A DNA stretch of 64,000 bases, from contig NZ_JAHKPJ010000016.1 of the NCBI RefSeq assembly GCF_018860345.1, positions 1 to 64,000 of the forward strand, given 5' to 3'. The position numbers and the translations under genes were made by a program. Under the pieces are notes generated by a model. That model was not told the origin of the DNA, did no database searches, and was given only the letters and a program-made list of their open reading frames with translations. Shown piece after piece: positions 7,158-16,418 of this stretch (positions within the stretch are counted from its first letter, which is position 1; the number at the start of each line of letters is the position of its first letter). Source of the stretch: Psychrosphaera sp. F3M07 (GTDB taxonomy: Bacteria; Pseudomonadota; Gammaproteobacteria; Enterobacterales; Alteromonadaceae).

Positions 7158-8897
7158 TTAACTATTCATCGTTACCGGATAAAACATATAAATTGCCAAT
7201 AACACTGAAGTTGAAAACGTGATTGAAACCGGTATTCCTGCTTTGACAAAGTCCATTAATTTATAGTGCCCGGCGTTAAATACCATTAAGTTTGTTTGGT
7301 ACCCATACGGGCTAATAAAGCTAGAACTAGCAGCAAACGCGACGGCTAAGATAAATGGAGTGGGTTCAATGCCGTAAAATAACGGTATGCTATAAGCTAA
7401 CGGAAACATTAACGCAGCAGCTGCATTGTTAGTGACCAACTCAGTTAGCATTAAAGTGACAAAATACAAACCGACCAAAAAGATAAAGGCGTTGTCTAAG
7501 GTTAGCTCTAAGCTAATAAGAGATATGACATAAGACAATACACCGGTATTCCCGAGACCATGTGATAAGGCGATAGCAGAACCAACAATTAACCAAATAT
7601 TGTAAGGTAAACGTTGTTTTATATCTTGAAAACTCAAACAACCTGTAAACATTAACAAACCGAATAATACGACTAACGCTTTAAATAAACTAACTACCCC
7701 CACCGCCGCAAGTAAAATGGCAGCCAAAAAACCGCCTACGGCAAAGCTTTGTTTTTTACCGGTTAGTTTATGGTTTGGTTCCACACCACTTAAGGTTATA
7801 AAATTCTTTTTCACATTTTGCCGTTTGGAAAAGTCATGTCCTGTAACGAGAACTAAATAGTCACCTGCGCGTATTTTTATTTCCCCTAACTTGCCACTTA
7901 ATGCTTCACCATCGCGCTTAAATGCGATAACCGCAGCATTAAATTTAGATCGAAAGTCTGCTTTTTTTAAGGTTTTATTAATTAAATCACTGTCTGGTCG
8001 TACGACTACTTCTGTCATGTTATCGACAGAAACTGAATTAGAATCCACAACAATTTCAATGCCATCAAACTGCTTTATTTGAGTTACTTGGCGCACATCA
8101 CCACTGAACACTAACCTATCATTGGCTTTTAATTGTTCATTAGGTGAGATTGGTGAAATGACTCTATTCTGACGGCTAATTTCTACTAAGAACAAAGAAT
8201 CTAAATGTCTTAAACCTGCGTCAGTTATCGATTTGCCAATCAAATTAGAATGTTCTTGTACCTTGGCATTTAGCAAATAACACTGAAAATCTTGTTTGTC
8301 TGCTTTGATGGTGGGTAGTTTGGTGGACACAAAATAAATAGCCACACTGGTAAAAACAAGCGCAAATAAGCCAACCAAAGTAAAACTGAAAAATTGAAAA
8401 CCTTCATGCCCGGCTTCCGTTAACATACTGTTTACTATTAGATTTGTTGAAGTACCCACTAAGGTTAGTGTACCACCTAAAATGGCAGCATAAGACAAAG
8501 GCAATAGTAACTTACTGGCTGGAATAGTAGCGTTGTTACGTACTGGTGAGATCATGGTTGAAACCACCGCCGTATTATTTAAAAAGGCTGAGCCGATGGC
8601 CGTCGATAAAAACAACTTTAACCAAGTAACAAAATAAGAACGGCCTTCAATTTTACCTGTGATCCAACGGATTAAAGACGTTTTTTCTATCGCCACAGAG
8701 CAAGTCATTAATAATACTAAAATTAATAAACCTTGATTAGAAAAGCTGTCAATAACTTGTTGATCCGAAATATTATTTGTTAAATAAGTAAGAACAAACG
8801 CAACACCGAACACAAGCCCAGACTTCTGCTGGAACTTAATTAAAGTGAAAATGGTACCCACAAAAATGAGTACCATAATGATCATGTCAAGATTCAA
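7158..8897 (-). CDS. SLC13-family permease with two TrkA-C domains, probable sulfate transporter
   Basis: 579-residue inner-membrane protein. Membrane segments fill residues 1-185 and 385-575. Between them lie two cytoplasmic TrkA-C-like (RCK_C) domains at about 205-285 and 290-370. This is the arrangement of the DASS/SLC13 transporters found with sulfate activation genes. Its place between cysN and cysC supports sulfate uptake. I kept the TTG at 8897 because AGGAT (8903-8907) is spaced 5-6 bases from it, whereas the next ATG (8885) is too far away. The ribosome binding site is formed by the flank of a 103-bp heptad array. Confidence 0.85.
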   Translation of the reverse strand: MNLDMIIMVLIFVGTIFTLIKFQQKSGLVFGVAFVLTYLTNNISDQQVIDSFSNQGLLILVLLMTCSVAIEKTSLIRWITGKIEGRSYFVTWLKLFLSTAIGSAFLNNTAVVSTMISPVRNNATIPASKLLLPLSYAAILGGTLTLVGTSTNLIVNSMLTEAGHEGFQFFSFTLVGLFALVFTSVAIYFVSTKLPTIKADKQDFQCYLLNAKVQEHSNLIGKSITDAGLRHLDSLFLVEISRQNRVISPISPNEQLKANDRLVFSGDVRQVTQIKQFDGIEIVVDSNSVSVDNMTEVVVRPDSDLINKTLKKADFRSKFNAAVIAFKRDGEALSGKLGEIKIRAGDYLVLVTGHDFSKRQNVKKNFITLSGVEPNHKLTGKKQSFAVGGFLAAILLAAVGVVSLFKALVVLFGLLMFTGCLSFQDIKQRLPYNIWLIVGSAIALSHGLGNTGVLSYVISLISLELTLDNAFIFLVGLYFVTLMLTELVTNNAAAALMFPLAYSIPLFYGIEPTPFILAVAFAASSSFISPYGYQTNLMVFNAGHYKLMDFVKAGIPVSITFSTSVLLAIYMFYPVTMNS

Positions 8898-8908
8898 GAT
8901 TTATCCTA

Positions 8909-9012
8909 GTTTCGAGTTTCGAGTTTCGAGTTTCGAGTTTCGAGTTTCGAGTTTCGAGTTTCGAGTTTCGAGTTTCGAGTTTCGAGTTTCGAGTTTCGAG
9001 TTTCGAGTTTCG
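8909..9012. repeat. TTTCGAG heptad array, nearly 15 copies
   Basis: From 8910 to 9012 the unit TTTCGAG repeats without error for 14 full copies plus five bases. On the coding strand it reads CTCGAAA. The array fills the cysN-permease junction and stops 12 bp before the permease start. It is flanked by ATCCTAG on the left and TTTCGTAAAATTTTAA on the right, and nearly the same flanks border the array at 29014-29061. The unit has no stop codon in any of the six frames. Confidence 0.97.
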
Positions 9013-9090
9013 TAAAATTTTAATAACATATTCAAACAGCGACAACCGCTTTCTTAATGCCTGTACCGAAACAGCTTTTACCTTTCTTTA

Positions 9091-9118
9091 CTCGAGTCTC
9101 GCCACTCGCTGCTCGTTA
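9091..9118. repeat. Four CTCGNNN heptads at the cysN stop
   Basis: CTCGAGT, CTCGCCA, CTCGCTG and CTCGTTA start at 9091, 9098, 9105 and 9112. They end 5 bp from the cysN stop codon (9124-9126). On the cysN strand they read as GAG-phase heptads right after the stop, as at ugd, pdxH and galU. Confidence 0.8.
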
Positions 9119-9123
9119 CTCTC

Positions 9124-10542
9124 TTACTTAAACAACTCACTAATATCTTTCGCTTCCCAATGTGGGAAATGTTTACGAACTAAAGCATTAAACTCTATTT
9201 CGAACTCAGATATATTTCCGCCTGATACTCTAGCAGGAACCGCGCCTTTTTTAACAATCATACCCGCACCAACCGTTACGTTTGTTAAGCGGTCAATCAC
9301 GATAAAAGAACCAGTGCCTTTTACTTTTTTGTAATTATCAAACGCAATTTGATGATTCAAACTAAGCTGACAACGAGCGATTTCATTAAGTTTTAAATGA
9401 ACAGCTTCTCCATGTGCCATGGTATTCACATCTAAGGTATAATCAATATTTGAAAACGCACCAGGGGTTGTTTTACTGGCAAACTTAAAGTCATATTGCT
9501 TATTTGGTGTCATGGCTTGTTCTGCCATCCAAATAAGGTTCACTTCCAAGTCACTTGCTACTTCAGCTTGATTATTTGAGTGAACTAACACATCGCCACG
9601 GCTAATATCTATTTCATCTTCTAACGTAATCGTTACTGACATAGCAGCATGGGCTTCCTGAAGATTGCCGTCAAACGTCACTATCTCTTTCACTTTAGAA
9701 GATTGGCCCGAAGGTAAAACCGTTAATTCATCACCAACGCGAACAATCCCCGCAGCAATCGTTCCGGCAAAACCTCTAAAGTCTAAATTAGGTCTGTTTA
9801 CATATTGAACCGGAAGTCTGAAATCTTGATAGTTATACGAGTCCGCAATTGGTGTATTTTCTAACATTTCAATTAACGTTTCACCGTGATACCAAGGCGA
9901 TTTCTCACTTCGTGTTACCACGTTATCGCCTTTTAACGCTGAAATAGGCACAAATTGAATATTCTTCAGCTCTAAACTTTCAGCTAATTTCATATACTGT
10001 TGTTTGATATCTTCAAAAACTTCTTCAGAGAAATCCATTAAATCCATTTTATTAATGGCAACGATAACATTACTTAAGCCTAACAGCGATGCTATAAAGC
10101 TATGACGACGTGTTTGAGTTTGCACCCCGTAACGTGCATCAATCAAGATAATAGCTAAGTCAGCAGTCGAAGCACCAGTTGCCATATTACGGGTATATTG
10201 TTCATGTCCTGGCGTGTCCGCAATAATAAATTTACGTTTATCAGTAGCAAAATAACGATACGCTACATCAATCGTAATGCCCTGCTCTCGCTCAGATTGC
10301 AAACCATCGACCAACAAAGCCAAATCAATTTCTTCGTCTGTGGTATTAAAACGTTTAGAGTCATTTTTTATAGCAGCCAACTGATCTTCAAAGATCATTT
10401 TAGAGTCGTGCAACAAACGCCCTATTAACGTACTTTTCCCATCATCAACAGACCCACAAGTAATAAAACGTAACAACTCTTTATTCTCATGCTGTTTTAA
10501 ATATTCTTCAATATCTGCTTTTAATAATTCGTTTTCAATCAT
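9124..10542 (-). CDS. cysN: Sulfate adenylyltransferase subunit 1 (GTPase)
   Basis: Regulatory GTPase of ATP sulfurylase. GTP hydrolysis drives APS formation by CysD. The 472 residues match the family. GTPase motifs: G1 GSVDDGKST (30-38), G3 DTPGH (109-113) and G4 NKMD (161-164). An EF-Tu-like domain 2 follows. In most proteobacteria cysD and cysN are adjacent or overlap. Here 647 bp separate them and hold a four-helix-bundle gene and repeats. The stop codon abuts heptads. The long intercistronic distance may weaken cysD-cysN co-expression, which is inference. Confidence 0.97.
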   Translation of the reverse strand: MIENELLKADIEEYLKQHENKELLRFITCGSVDDGKSTLIGRLLHDSKMIFEDQLAAIKNDSKRFNTTDEEIDLALLVDGLQSEREQGITIDVAYRYFATDKRKFIIADTPGHEQYTRNMATGASTADLAIILIDARYGVQTQTRRHSFIASLLGLSNVIVAINKMDLMDFSEEVFEDIKQQYMKLAESLELKNIQFVPISALKGDNVVTRSEKSPWYHGETLIEMLENTPIADSYNYQDFRLPVQYVNRPNLDFRGFAGTIAAGIVRVGDELTVLPSGQSSKVKEIVTFDGNLQEAHAAMSVTITLEDEIDISRGDVLVHSNNQAEVASDLEVNLIWMAEQAMTPNKQYDFKFASKTTPGAFSNIDYTLDVNTMAHGEAVHLKLNEIARCQLSLNHQIAFDNYKKVKGTGSFIVIDRLTNVTVGAGMIVKKGAVPARVSGGNISEFEIEFNALVRKHFPHWEAKDISELFK

Positions 10543-10562
10543 AATAATAAACCAAGTTATGA

Positions 10563-10590
10563 GCTTGAAGCTTGAAGCTTGAAGCTTGAA
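10563..10590. repeat. Four exact GCTTGAA heptads
   Basis: GCTTGAA occurs four times in a row without error, 12 bp beyond the stop of the four-helix-bundle gene at 10603 and 20 bp before the cysN start. The gene's own last codons contain the related word CTTGAAGGC. Confidence 0.95.
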
Positions 10591-10602
10591 TTTTATTAAT
10601 AA

Positions 10603-10947
10603 CTAGCCTTCAAGGAGCTTTTTTCTAAGACCTTCAATCATTGCGGCTATTTCTCTAGTTTCGTTTAGCCAATTTTGTCCAACATTCTTTTCTATATAAT
10701 AAATATCAATTCCAATATATATTTGAGTTCTCAATTCCGCGCATGAACCTTTCGCTATTGTCAGAAAATGAGATTTATCTTTCGGTGTTTTTCTACTCAT
10801 GCCCTCTGCAATATTACTAGGAATAGAAAGACCGGATCTGGTAATTTGATCCTTAAACCCCCAATCTTTTAACTCACTTAACTCTTTATATATTTCAGCT
10901 GAAAGACGAGCTGAACGCTTCCATACATCCAATTTTTCAAAATCCAT
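10603..10947 (-). CDS. Four-helix-bundle protein, 23S rRNA intervening-sequence type (copy 2)
   Basis: 114 residues that start MDFEKLDVWKRSARL, with PSNIAEGMSRKT (43-54) and AKGSCAELRTQIYIGIDI (65-82). It shares long identical stretches with copy 1, more than with copy 3. It interrupts cysD-cysN. A GGGG run (10953-10956 on the plus strand as CCCC) provides a Shine-Dalgarno about 6 bases from the ATG. Downstream there are four GCTTGAA heptads and upstream a 64-bp direct repeat with hairpins. No reverse transcriptase or template/variable repeat is present, so an Avd role in a retroelement is not supported. Confidence 0.9.
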   Translation of the reverse strand: MDFEKLDVWKRSARLSAEIYKELSELKDWGFKDQITRSGLSIPSNIAEGMSRKTPKDKSHFLTIAKGSCAELRTQIYIGIDIYYIEKNVGQNWLNETREIAAMIEGLRKKLLEG

Positions 10948-10973
10948 TTCAAATCCCCTTGTTTGTTTGCTTA

Positions 10974-11037
10974 ACTTCCGCTTACGGTCGAATACCGATC
11001 TTTATACTTACGCGCAAAGCGCGATCTATTTCTAAAA
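10974..11037. repeat. 64-bp direct repeat, copy A
   Basis: It matches 11116-11180 with few changes and one indel. Shared landmarks are GCTTACGG, ACCGATCTTTA and ACTTACGCGCAAAGCGCGAT. The last contains CGCGC-AAA-GCGCG, which can form a GC hairpin that stands out in AT-rich DNA. It lies just upstream of the copy 2 four-helix-bundle gene. Confidence 0.85.
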
Positions 11038-11115
11038 GCACAAACATTTAGCTAAGCTTATATTTGTATATCGCAGATAAACTTGGCTAACGTTTGATTT
11101 TTCTTTTAAGTCTTT

Positions 11116-11180
11116 ACTTCCAGCTTACGGACGAAGACCGATCTTTACACTTACGCGCAAAGCGCGATCTATTTTTAAAA
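11116..11180. repeat. 64-bp direct repeat, copy B
   Basis: Second copy of the repeat at 10974-11037, offset by about 142 bp. It ends in TTTTTAAAACC, which is also the left arm of the hairpin at the cysD stop. The 78 bp between the copies hold nothing I recognise. The pair may mark the border of the inserted four-helix-bundle segment. Confidence 0.85.
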
Positions 11181-11196
11181 CCTTCGGTTTTAAAAA
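11172..11196 (-). terminator. Hairpin at the cysD stop codon
   Basis: TTTTTAAAACC (11172-11182) and GGTTTTAAAAA (11186-11196) pair over 11 bp with a TTC loop. The cysD stop TAA (11190-11192) is inside the stem. The AT-only base of the stem supplies the T-run of a possible terminator. If active, it would cut cysN off from the cysD promoter. Confidence 0.45.
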
Positions 11197-12128
11197 TACC
11201 CCTCCATCTTCTTCTTCTCCATACTCCCAGCAGAATCATGATCGATAACTCGTCCTTGTCGTTCAGAGGTTTTGGTAAGCAGCATTTCTTGAATAATTTC
11301 GGGTAACGTAGCAGCGGTAGATTCAACAGCACCGGTTAATGGGTAACAACCTAAAGTACGGAAACGAACTGATTTCATTTCCACTTTTTCATCTTCAGCA
11401 ATTGGCATACGATCATCATCAACCATTATTAAAGTACCATCGCGTTCAACAACGGGCCGTTTTTCCGCTAAATACAAAGGTACAATGTCGATGTTTTCTA
11501 AATAGATATATTGCCAAATATCTAACTCAGTCCAGTTAGATAATGGGAAAACACGAATACTTTCGCCTTTTTCAACTTTACTGTTGTAGGTATCCCACAA
11601 TTCAGGACGTTGTTTTTTAGGATCCCAAGCATGGTTTTTATCACGGAAAGAATATACACGTTCTTTAGCACGAGACTTCTCTTCGTCACGACGAGCCCCA
11701 CCAAATGCAGCATCGTAACCACCAGCGTTTAACGCTTGTTTCAAACCTTGAGTTTTCATGATGTCGGTATGTTTCGCACTACCGTGAGTAAAAGGGCCAA
11801 TTCCAGCATTTATCCCTTCTTGGTTTTTATGCACGATAAGTTCAAAACCATACTTTTCAGCTGTCTTGTCACGAAACTCAATCATTTCCTTGAACTTCCA
11901 TGTAGTGTCTACATGTAATAAAGGAAAAGGAATTTTTGCAGGGTAAAAAGCTTTACGAGCTAAATGAAGCATAACAGCGGAATCTTTACCAACTGAATAC
12001 AACATAACAGGATTGTCAAACTCAGCTGCCACTTCACGTATTATGTGGATTGACTCAGCTTCAAGTTTTTTTAAATGAGTAAGATTTTTGTGCGACACAA
12101 GCATTCCTAACAAAATGATTTGATTCAT
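11190..12128 (-). CDS. cysD: Sulfate adenylyltransferase subunit 2
   Basis: Catalytic subunit of ATP sulfurylase, which forms APS from sulfate and ATP. PP-loop ATPase motif SVGKDS is at 45-50, followed by the family segments [24 protein letters not shown] and the C-terminal [19 protein letters not shown]. It is 312 residues from the first ATG (12128). E. coli CysD has about 302, so the internal ATG at 12104 ([20 protein letters not shown]) may be the true start. Neither ATG has a strong Shine-Dalgarno. It is the first gene of the sulfate operon and follows polysaccharide locus 1 after 209 bp of AT-rich DNA without recognised features. Confidence 0.95.
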   Translation of the reverse strand: MNQIILLGMLVSHKNLTHLKKLEAESIHIIREVAAEFDNPVMLYSVGKDSAVMLHLARKAFYPAKIPFPLLHVDTTWKFKEMIEFRDKTAEKYGFELIVHKNQEGINAGIGPFTHGSAKHTDIMKTQGLKQALNAGGYDAAFGGARRDEEKSRAKERVYSFRDKNHAWDPKKQRPELWDTYNSKVEKGESIRVFPLSNWTELDIWQYIYLENIDIVPLYLAEKRPVVERDGTLIMVDDDRMPIAEDEKVEMKSVRFRTLGCYPLTGAVESTAATLPEIIQEMLLTKTSERQGRVIDHDSAGSMEKKKMEGYF

Positions 12129-12337
12129 TATGACTAAGTTAGCAATGTTGTTAAAGAGAAATAATAGTAATTATGTTATAAAAAAATACTAATTAAGTGC
12201 AAATAGGAATATGTAACATAAAAATGACTTATATATTCACTAAAATTAACATGAAAAGCTAATAGTCAAATACATAAATTAATATCAAATAATTCTAGAT
12301 TAGCGCTAGAAAAGGTGTTTAAAGATTTTATACTAAA

Positions 12338-13387
12338 TTAATTGTTAGAAAGATCTGAAGTAGTTTTGGAAATCAATTGCAGTATACTATTATAGATTAA
12401 AAACAATATTAAAAATCCCCAAAACATTATTGGTTCAGCTATTTGATAATACTCACCTATTAATCCAATGCCTGAAAATAAAGTCGCCAGTGCACATATT
12501 AAAATTAGGGTGCTATGGGTATTAAAGCCCTTATTTTGAAAAATATGGTGTAAATGTTCTCTATCAGGCATGAAAGGAGATCTTTTTTTCTGAATACGCC
12601 TTATCATAATTGATGTCATGTCCATTAATGGTATTGAAATTAACCATAAACAAGTCACTGGACGAATTGTACTCACTTGATTATCTTGGCTAGCTCCCAA
12701 TAGTAACCAAATTACAGTAAAACCTATCATCATGCTTCCAGCATCACCCATAAATACTTTACGTTCACGTCCTATAACACCAAGGTTCATTAAAATAAAT
12801 GGAATAATTGACACAATGAATAATAAGCTTATGTATAACTTATCCGTCTGGTTTGTCCAATACATCAATATTGAAATCGAACTAAAAGTAACTATTGACA
12901 ACCCACCAAGCAGACCATCAATGCCATCCACCATATTAAATGCATTAATTGCACCGATTACTGCAATTACAGTTACAGGTACAGCTAATAAAGTTAGGCT
13001 AGCTTGGCCAAAGCCGAACATATTACCTAAGTTAGCCAGCATTATCCCTGTATATTCAATCATTAGAATTGAAATAATAGCTTGAACAATAATTCTGATT
13101 TTAAAGCTAATGTCAAAGCGATCGTCAATAGTCCCTAGTAAAGTCAGACATATTATTGAACATATATACCAATTATTATTATCAAATAGAATTGGATTTA
13201 GGTATAAATAATGAACAACCGTAAAACAAATTGATACTCCTCCTATTAATGGAATAGACCCTGAATGATGCTTCCGAATATTTGGTTTGTCGACAAGTCC
13301 AATAACTTTTGCAATTTTTCTAAAAATATAGAGAGAGGCAGCAGCTACAAAGAATACAAAACTAAAAGTTAACAATGAAAAACTCAT
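12338..13387 (-). CDS. WecA-like undecaprenyl-phosphate sugar-1-phosphate transferase
   Basis: Polytopic membrane enzyme of the MraY/WecA family (349 residues). It transfers a HexNAc-1-phosphate from a UDP-sugar to undecaprenyl phosphate and so primes polysaccharide synthesis. Conserved cytoplasmic motifs are present: DDRFD (88-92), NMVDGIDGLLGG (151-162), MGDAGS (213-218) and the DREHLHHI histidine motif (275-282), which marks the WecA side of the family. About ten membrane segments fill the rest. It is the last gene of locus 1 in transcript order. Locus 2 has a primer transferase of another type (40810). The likely substrate is UDP-GlcNAc, but this is inference. Confidence 0.88.
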   Translation of the reverse strand: MSFSLLTFSFVFFVAAASLYIFRKIAKVIGLVDKPNIRKHHSGSIPLIGGVSICFTVVHYLYLNPILFDNNNWYICSIICLTLLGTIDDRFDISFKIRIIVQAIISILMIEYTGIMLANLGNMFGFGQASLTLLAVPVTVIAVIGAINAFNMVDGIDGLLGGLSIVTFSSISILMYWTNQTDKLYISLLFIVSIIPFILMNLGVIGRERKVFMGDAGSMMIGFTVIWLLLGASQDNQVSTIRPVTCLWLISIPLMDMTSIMIRRIQKKRSPFMPDREHLHHIFQNKGFNTHSTLILICALATLFSGIGLIGEYYQIAEPIMFWGFLILFLIYNSILQLISKTTSDLSNN

Positions 13388-13434
13388 TTAACGCCTATAG
13401 AGTTATTTAAAACTTACAACAAATATAAAGTATA

Positions 13435-14658
13435 TCAATTAATCATTTCAATAAAGCAAGATAACATTTTATTTGCTAAGTATTTACGGTCATATATTTT
13501 AGCAGCTTCTGCACTATTATTAGAGAGTTCTATTAATTTATTTCTATTCATATATAAATTTCGAATCGAACACTCGAGTAGTTCAGGCGATTCAGGGGCT
13601 ATAATAACACCAGATTTAGTACCTGAAACAATATCTGTTGCTTCACCTTTAGGCGCTGTTATGATCATTGGTAACCCCATACCCATAGATTCAAAAATTT
13701 TAGACGGAATAACCGTTTTAAATAGTTCAGTATCCTTTAAGCTAATTAATGAAATGTCACATAAACTCCATAACTTTGGCATCAGCTCCTTCGGCTGTCT
13801 TGGTATTAACACTACATTGGATAATTTTTTCTCAGCTACAAGTTTTTCTACTTCAGGCTTCGCAGCCCCACCACCAGCAAAAAGGATAACTATATCTTTA
13901 TAACCTACCAAAAGCTCAGCAGTTTCTACAATTTTATCTAACGCATGCGCCATACCATGCGTGCCAACGTAACCAACAACAAATTTATCTTTTAAATTAT
14001 ATTCATCAACAAACTTAGGCGCTTTAACCTTGCTTGGTGAATATACTGTTAAATCAACACCATTAAGTACAACATCAATTTTACTCCCATCTATCCCTCG
14101 TTCTATTAACTCAGTTTTAAAACTATGAGTCACAGAAATAATTTTAATTGCCCGGCGATATAAAAACATTTCAATTTTTTCTAAAATTCTAATAGGTAGT
14201 GTGCGCCCCATAGCACCGACCGCAGTAATAGATGCCGGCCATATATCTCGAAGTTCAAATATAAAAGGTTTAAAACGGACTGCAGCTAAGGCCCATGCAC
14301 TAACTGCAGTAAAAAACTGCGGCGACGTACCAATGATAACATCTGGTTTTTTCACAAATAAACCGGCACAAAAACTAGTTACCATAAAAGACATAAAATC
14401 TAAAATACGTTTTGCAAAGCCCTCATTCGCCGTAATATAAGTTTTCACACGGCGAACTTCTATGCCCTCTAAATACTCTTTTTTATACCAACTATTTTTG
14501 TATCCCTCAAAAACCTTTCCCTCCGGAAAATTAGGTGATCCGGTAATAATAGTTACTTTATGGCCTTCCTTAACCCATTCTCTAGCATGCTCGTAAGTAC
14601 GTGTAGCAGGAGCATTACCTTCAGGAGGGAAATTGTCCGTTAAAAATAAGATATGCAT
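13435..14658 (-). CDS. GT4-family glycosyltransferase (WbuB-like)
   Basis: GT-B fold cytoplasmic glycosyltransferase of polysaccharide locus 1, about 407 residues. The N-terminus MHILFLTDNFPPEGN and the segment ITGSPNFPEGKVFEGY resemble the WbuB/L-fucosamine transferase group. The C-terminal half has GYVGTHGMAHALD and the E-x7-E region IPSKIFESMGMGLP typical of GT4 nucleotide-sugar binding. I chose the ATG at 14658, 2 bp after the heparinase-like gene stop. An ATG at 14676 would add six residues and overlap that gene. The donor sugar is not predictable from sequence alone. Confidence 0.85.
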   Translation of the reverse strand: MHILFLTDNFPPEGNAPATRTYEHAREWVKEGHKVTIITGSPNFPEGKVFEGYKNSWYKKEYLEGIEVRRVKTYITANEGFAKRILDFMSFMVTSFCAGLFVKKPDVIIGTSPQFFTAVSAWALAAVRFKPFIFELRDIWPASITAVGAMGRTLPIRILEKIEMFLYRRAIKIISVTHSFKTELIERGIDGSKIDVVLNGVDLTVYSPSKVKAPKFVDEYNLKDKFVVGYVGTHGMAHALDKIVETAELLVGYKDIVILFAGGGAAKPEVEKLVAEKKLSNVVLIPRQPKELMPKLWSLCDISLISLKDTELFKTVIPSKIFESMGMGLPMIITAPKGEATDIVSGTKSGVIIAPESPELLECSIRNLYMNRNKLIELSNNSAEAAKIYDRKYLANKMLSCFIEMIN

Positions 14659-14660
14659 TT

Positions 14661-16316
14661 TTATAACTTTTTCCATGTAATTTTATATGTAACAGATGGC
14701 ATTAAAAAATTAAGTTTAAGCTTTTTACTTGCTTTGACAACACCAAACTCTGGGTGCCAAGTAGCATCTTCTACTAGCAAACTAGCACCTGCTATTTTAA
14801 TATTAATCTCATAATTACTTAGCTTAAATAAACAATCATTAACTGAGTACGAAACAACATCTACATCAGGGTGTAAATGCAATATGGCAACCGCTGATTG
14901 ATATTCACCTTCAAGCTTATCTTTAATTTCAAGATCATTTAAAGATACTTGCCATGAACGATTATGCTGACAAGAAATGCCCTGTTTATTATAACCATTG
15001 TGTGATGCTGAAAACTGTACTGTTTGTTGTTCAGTAATATCGCCAACTTTACGCTTAATAATATTAGCGCGGCGAGCAACCCTAAAACCACTCCAAACTT
15101 CTGACGAATTGGTATTATTAATAACAACCGTGTTATGAGCCGCAGTACCTCTTTGCCGAATTCGCTCTTCACTCATGCCATATAATGATGTACCTGAATT
15201 CACAAATACACGTTGATCGTCAATAGATAATTCAAAAGTTAAAGAATCAGCATGAGCATGACCTGGTATATAACTAGGACCAACTTCAGCCAAATCAGCA
15301 ATTAACTGTAGGTTATTTCCTTTTACAGAAACATAACCACTGTCTTTTAAGTTATAAACCGCTAACTTATCTTTAGCTTCTGATAATTTATCTACTGAAA
15401 AACCTAGCTTATTAGCGTAAGTTCTAAGCACATTATTATCAGGGGCAATGCCAAAAGCAGAATCATTAAAGAAGCTTATTTTATCGTCACCTAAACTCAT
15501 AATATCAAGCCAATTGAACATTTTTACTATGGTTTTATTAACAACACTAACAATATTGCTAGGTACTCGTTCAGGTAAGCACTTGAATAAATTGGCTAGG
15601 TCTAAAAGATCAGTTAGCAATATGGCATGATACATTGGTGTTAACTCAAAACTACCACCATCGTTTAACACTTGCTCATTAAGTTCCTTTTCAAAGTCTT
15701 TAATAGCAAGATTCAGCCAAGCATCAGGATTTTTACCTTCTAAAAAACAACCTGCAAAAAAGAGTGCTTTTAAATTAACAAAATAATGATTACCCAACAG
15801 GTGCTTTTCTAAATCTTGTGACAAAAAATCAGCTTGTTGGGCTAAACTATTAAGCATATTTTGATCATAATTTAAACCAGACAAAAATGACTTAGTCCAA
15901 TTAACAATACGTAAAGACAAGGTATAAGGTTCCCATCCATTACCGCCAACTGCAGCAGGATTATCTTCAATCCATTTATTTATCCATTTAATTTGTAAAG
16001 AAATTCTTTTATCAGAGTTAAAAGCAGTGAGATCATCAAAATAATGTAAATTATAAAGCCAAAGCTTTTCTTCATTTTCATTGTTCCAGTGAGCTTTATT
16101 ACAAACTTTACCTATATGGTTTAAAAAACACACATCAGTATCACTAATAAATTTCGGTTCATGAAGATATTGAGTTACCCATTCACCTGATAATTGAGCC
16201 GTAACTACGGTAAATGTATTAATTTTAGGATGCTTAAATTTTTTCAAAACTCGATGATAAAGCTGAGTCAATTTAAGATATTTTAATGTGTGAAAATACA
16301 ATGTAAGTTTTGACAT
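14661..16316 (-). CDS. Heparinase II/III family protein
   Basis: 551 residues. The N-terminal half (about 60-290) is an alpha/alpha-toroid-like segment with LWLYNLHYFDDL and GNGWEPYTLSLRIVNW. The C-terminal half (about 320-550) is a heparinase II/III beta-sandwich domain with PGHAHADSLTFEL and GTAAHNTVVINN, which hold the conserved histidines. No signal peptide is visible, unlike secreted lyases. Such genes are common in polysaccharide biosynthesis clusters beside a WbuB-like transferase and a two-domain dehydrogenase, exactly as here. The role there is uncertain: intracellular trimming or modification of a uronic-acid-containing repeat unit is possible. Confidence 0.85.
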   Translation of the reverse strand: MSKLTLYFHTLKYLKLTQLYHRVLKKFKHPKINTFTVVTAQLSGEWVTQYLHEPKFISDTDVCFLNHIGKVCNKAHWNNENEEKLWLYNLHYFDDLTAFNSDKRISLQIKWINKWIEDNPAAVGGNGWEPYTLSLRIVNWTKSFLSGLNYDQNMLNSLAQQADFLSQDLEKHLLGNHYFVNLKALFFAGCFLEGKNPDAWLNLAIKDFEKELNEQVLNDGGSFELTPMYHAILLTDLLDLANLFKCLPERVPSNIVSVVNKTIVKMFNWLDIMSLGDDKISFFNDSAFGIAPDNNVLRTYANKLGFSVDKLSEAKDKLAVYNLKDSGYVSVKGNNLQLIADLAEVGPSYIPGHAHADSLTFELSIDDQRVFVNSGTSLYGMSEERIRQRGTAAHNTVVINNTNSSEVWSGFRVARRANIIKRKVGDITEQQTVQFSASHNGYNKQGISCQHNRSWQVSLNDLEIKDKLEGEYQSAVAILHLHPDVDVVSYSVNDCLFKLSNYEINIKIAGASLLVEDATWHPEFGVVKASKKLKLNFLMPSVTYKITWKKL

Positions 16317-16418
16317 GAATAAATAATATAATGTTTAAATGGAGCAGTAAAAACAAAAGAGACTTTCACCATACTTAAATAAAGCAGCTGAAAGCCTCTA
16401 AAACACATTAAGAAAAGT

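Noticed and set aside
8909..9012. CRISPR array
   Set aside because: The unit is 7 bp, perfectly contiguous and without spacers. No cas gene is present in the window.
11114..11332. Small ORFs antisense to or overlapping the cysD 3' end
   Set aside because: They lie in other frames of cysD or of the repeat DNA and show no protein family features or ribosome binding sites.
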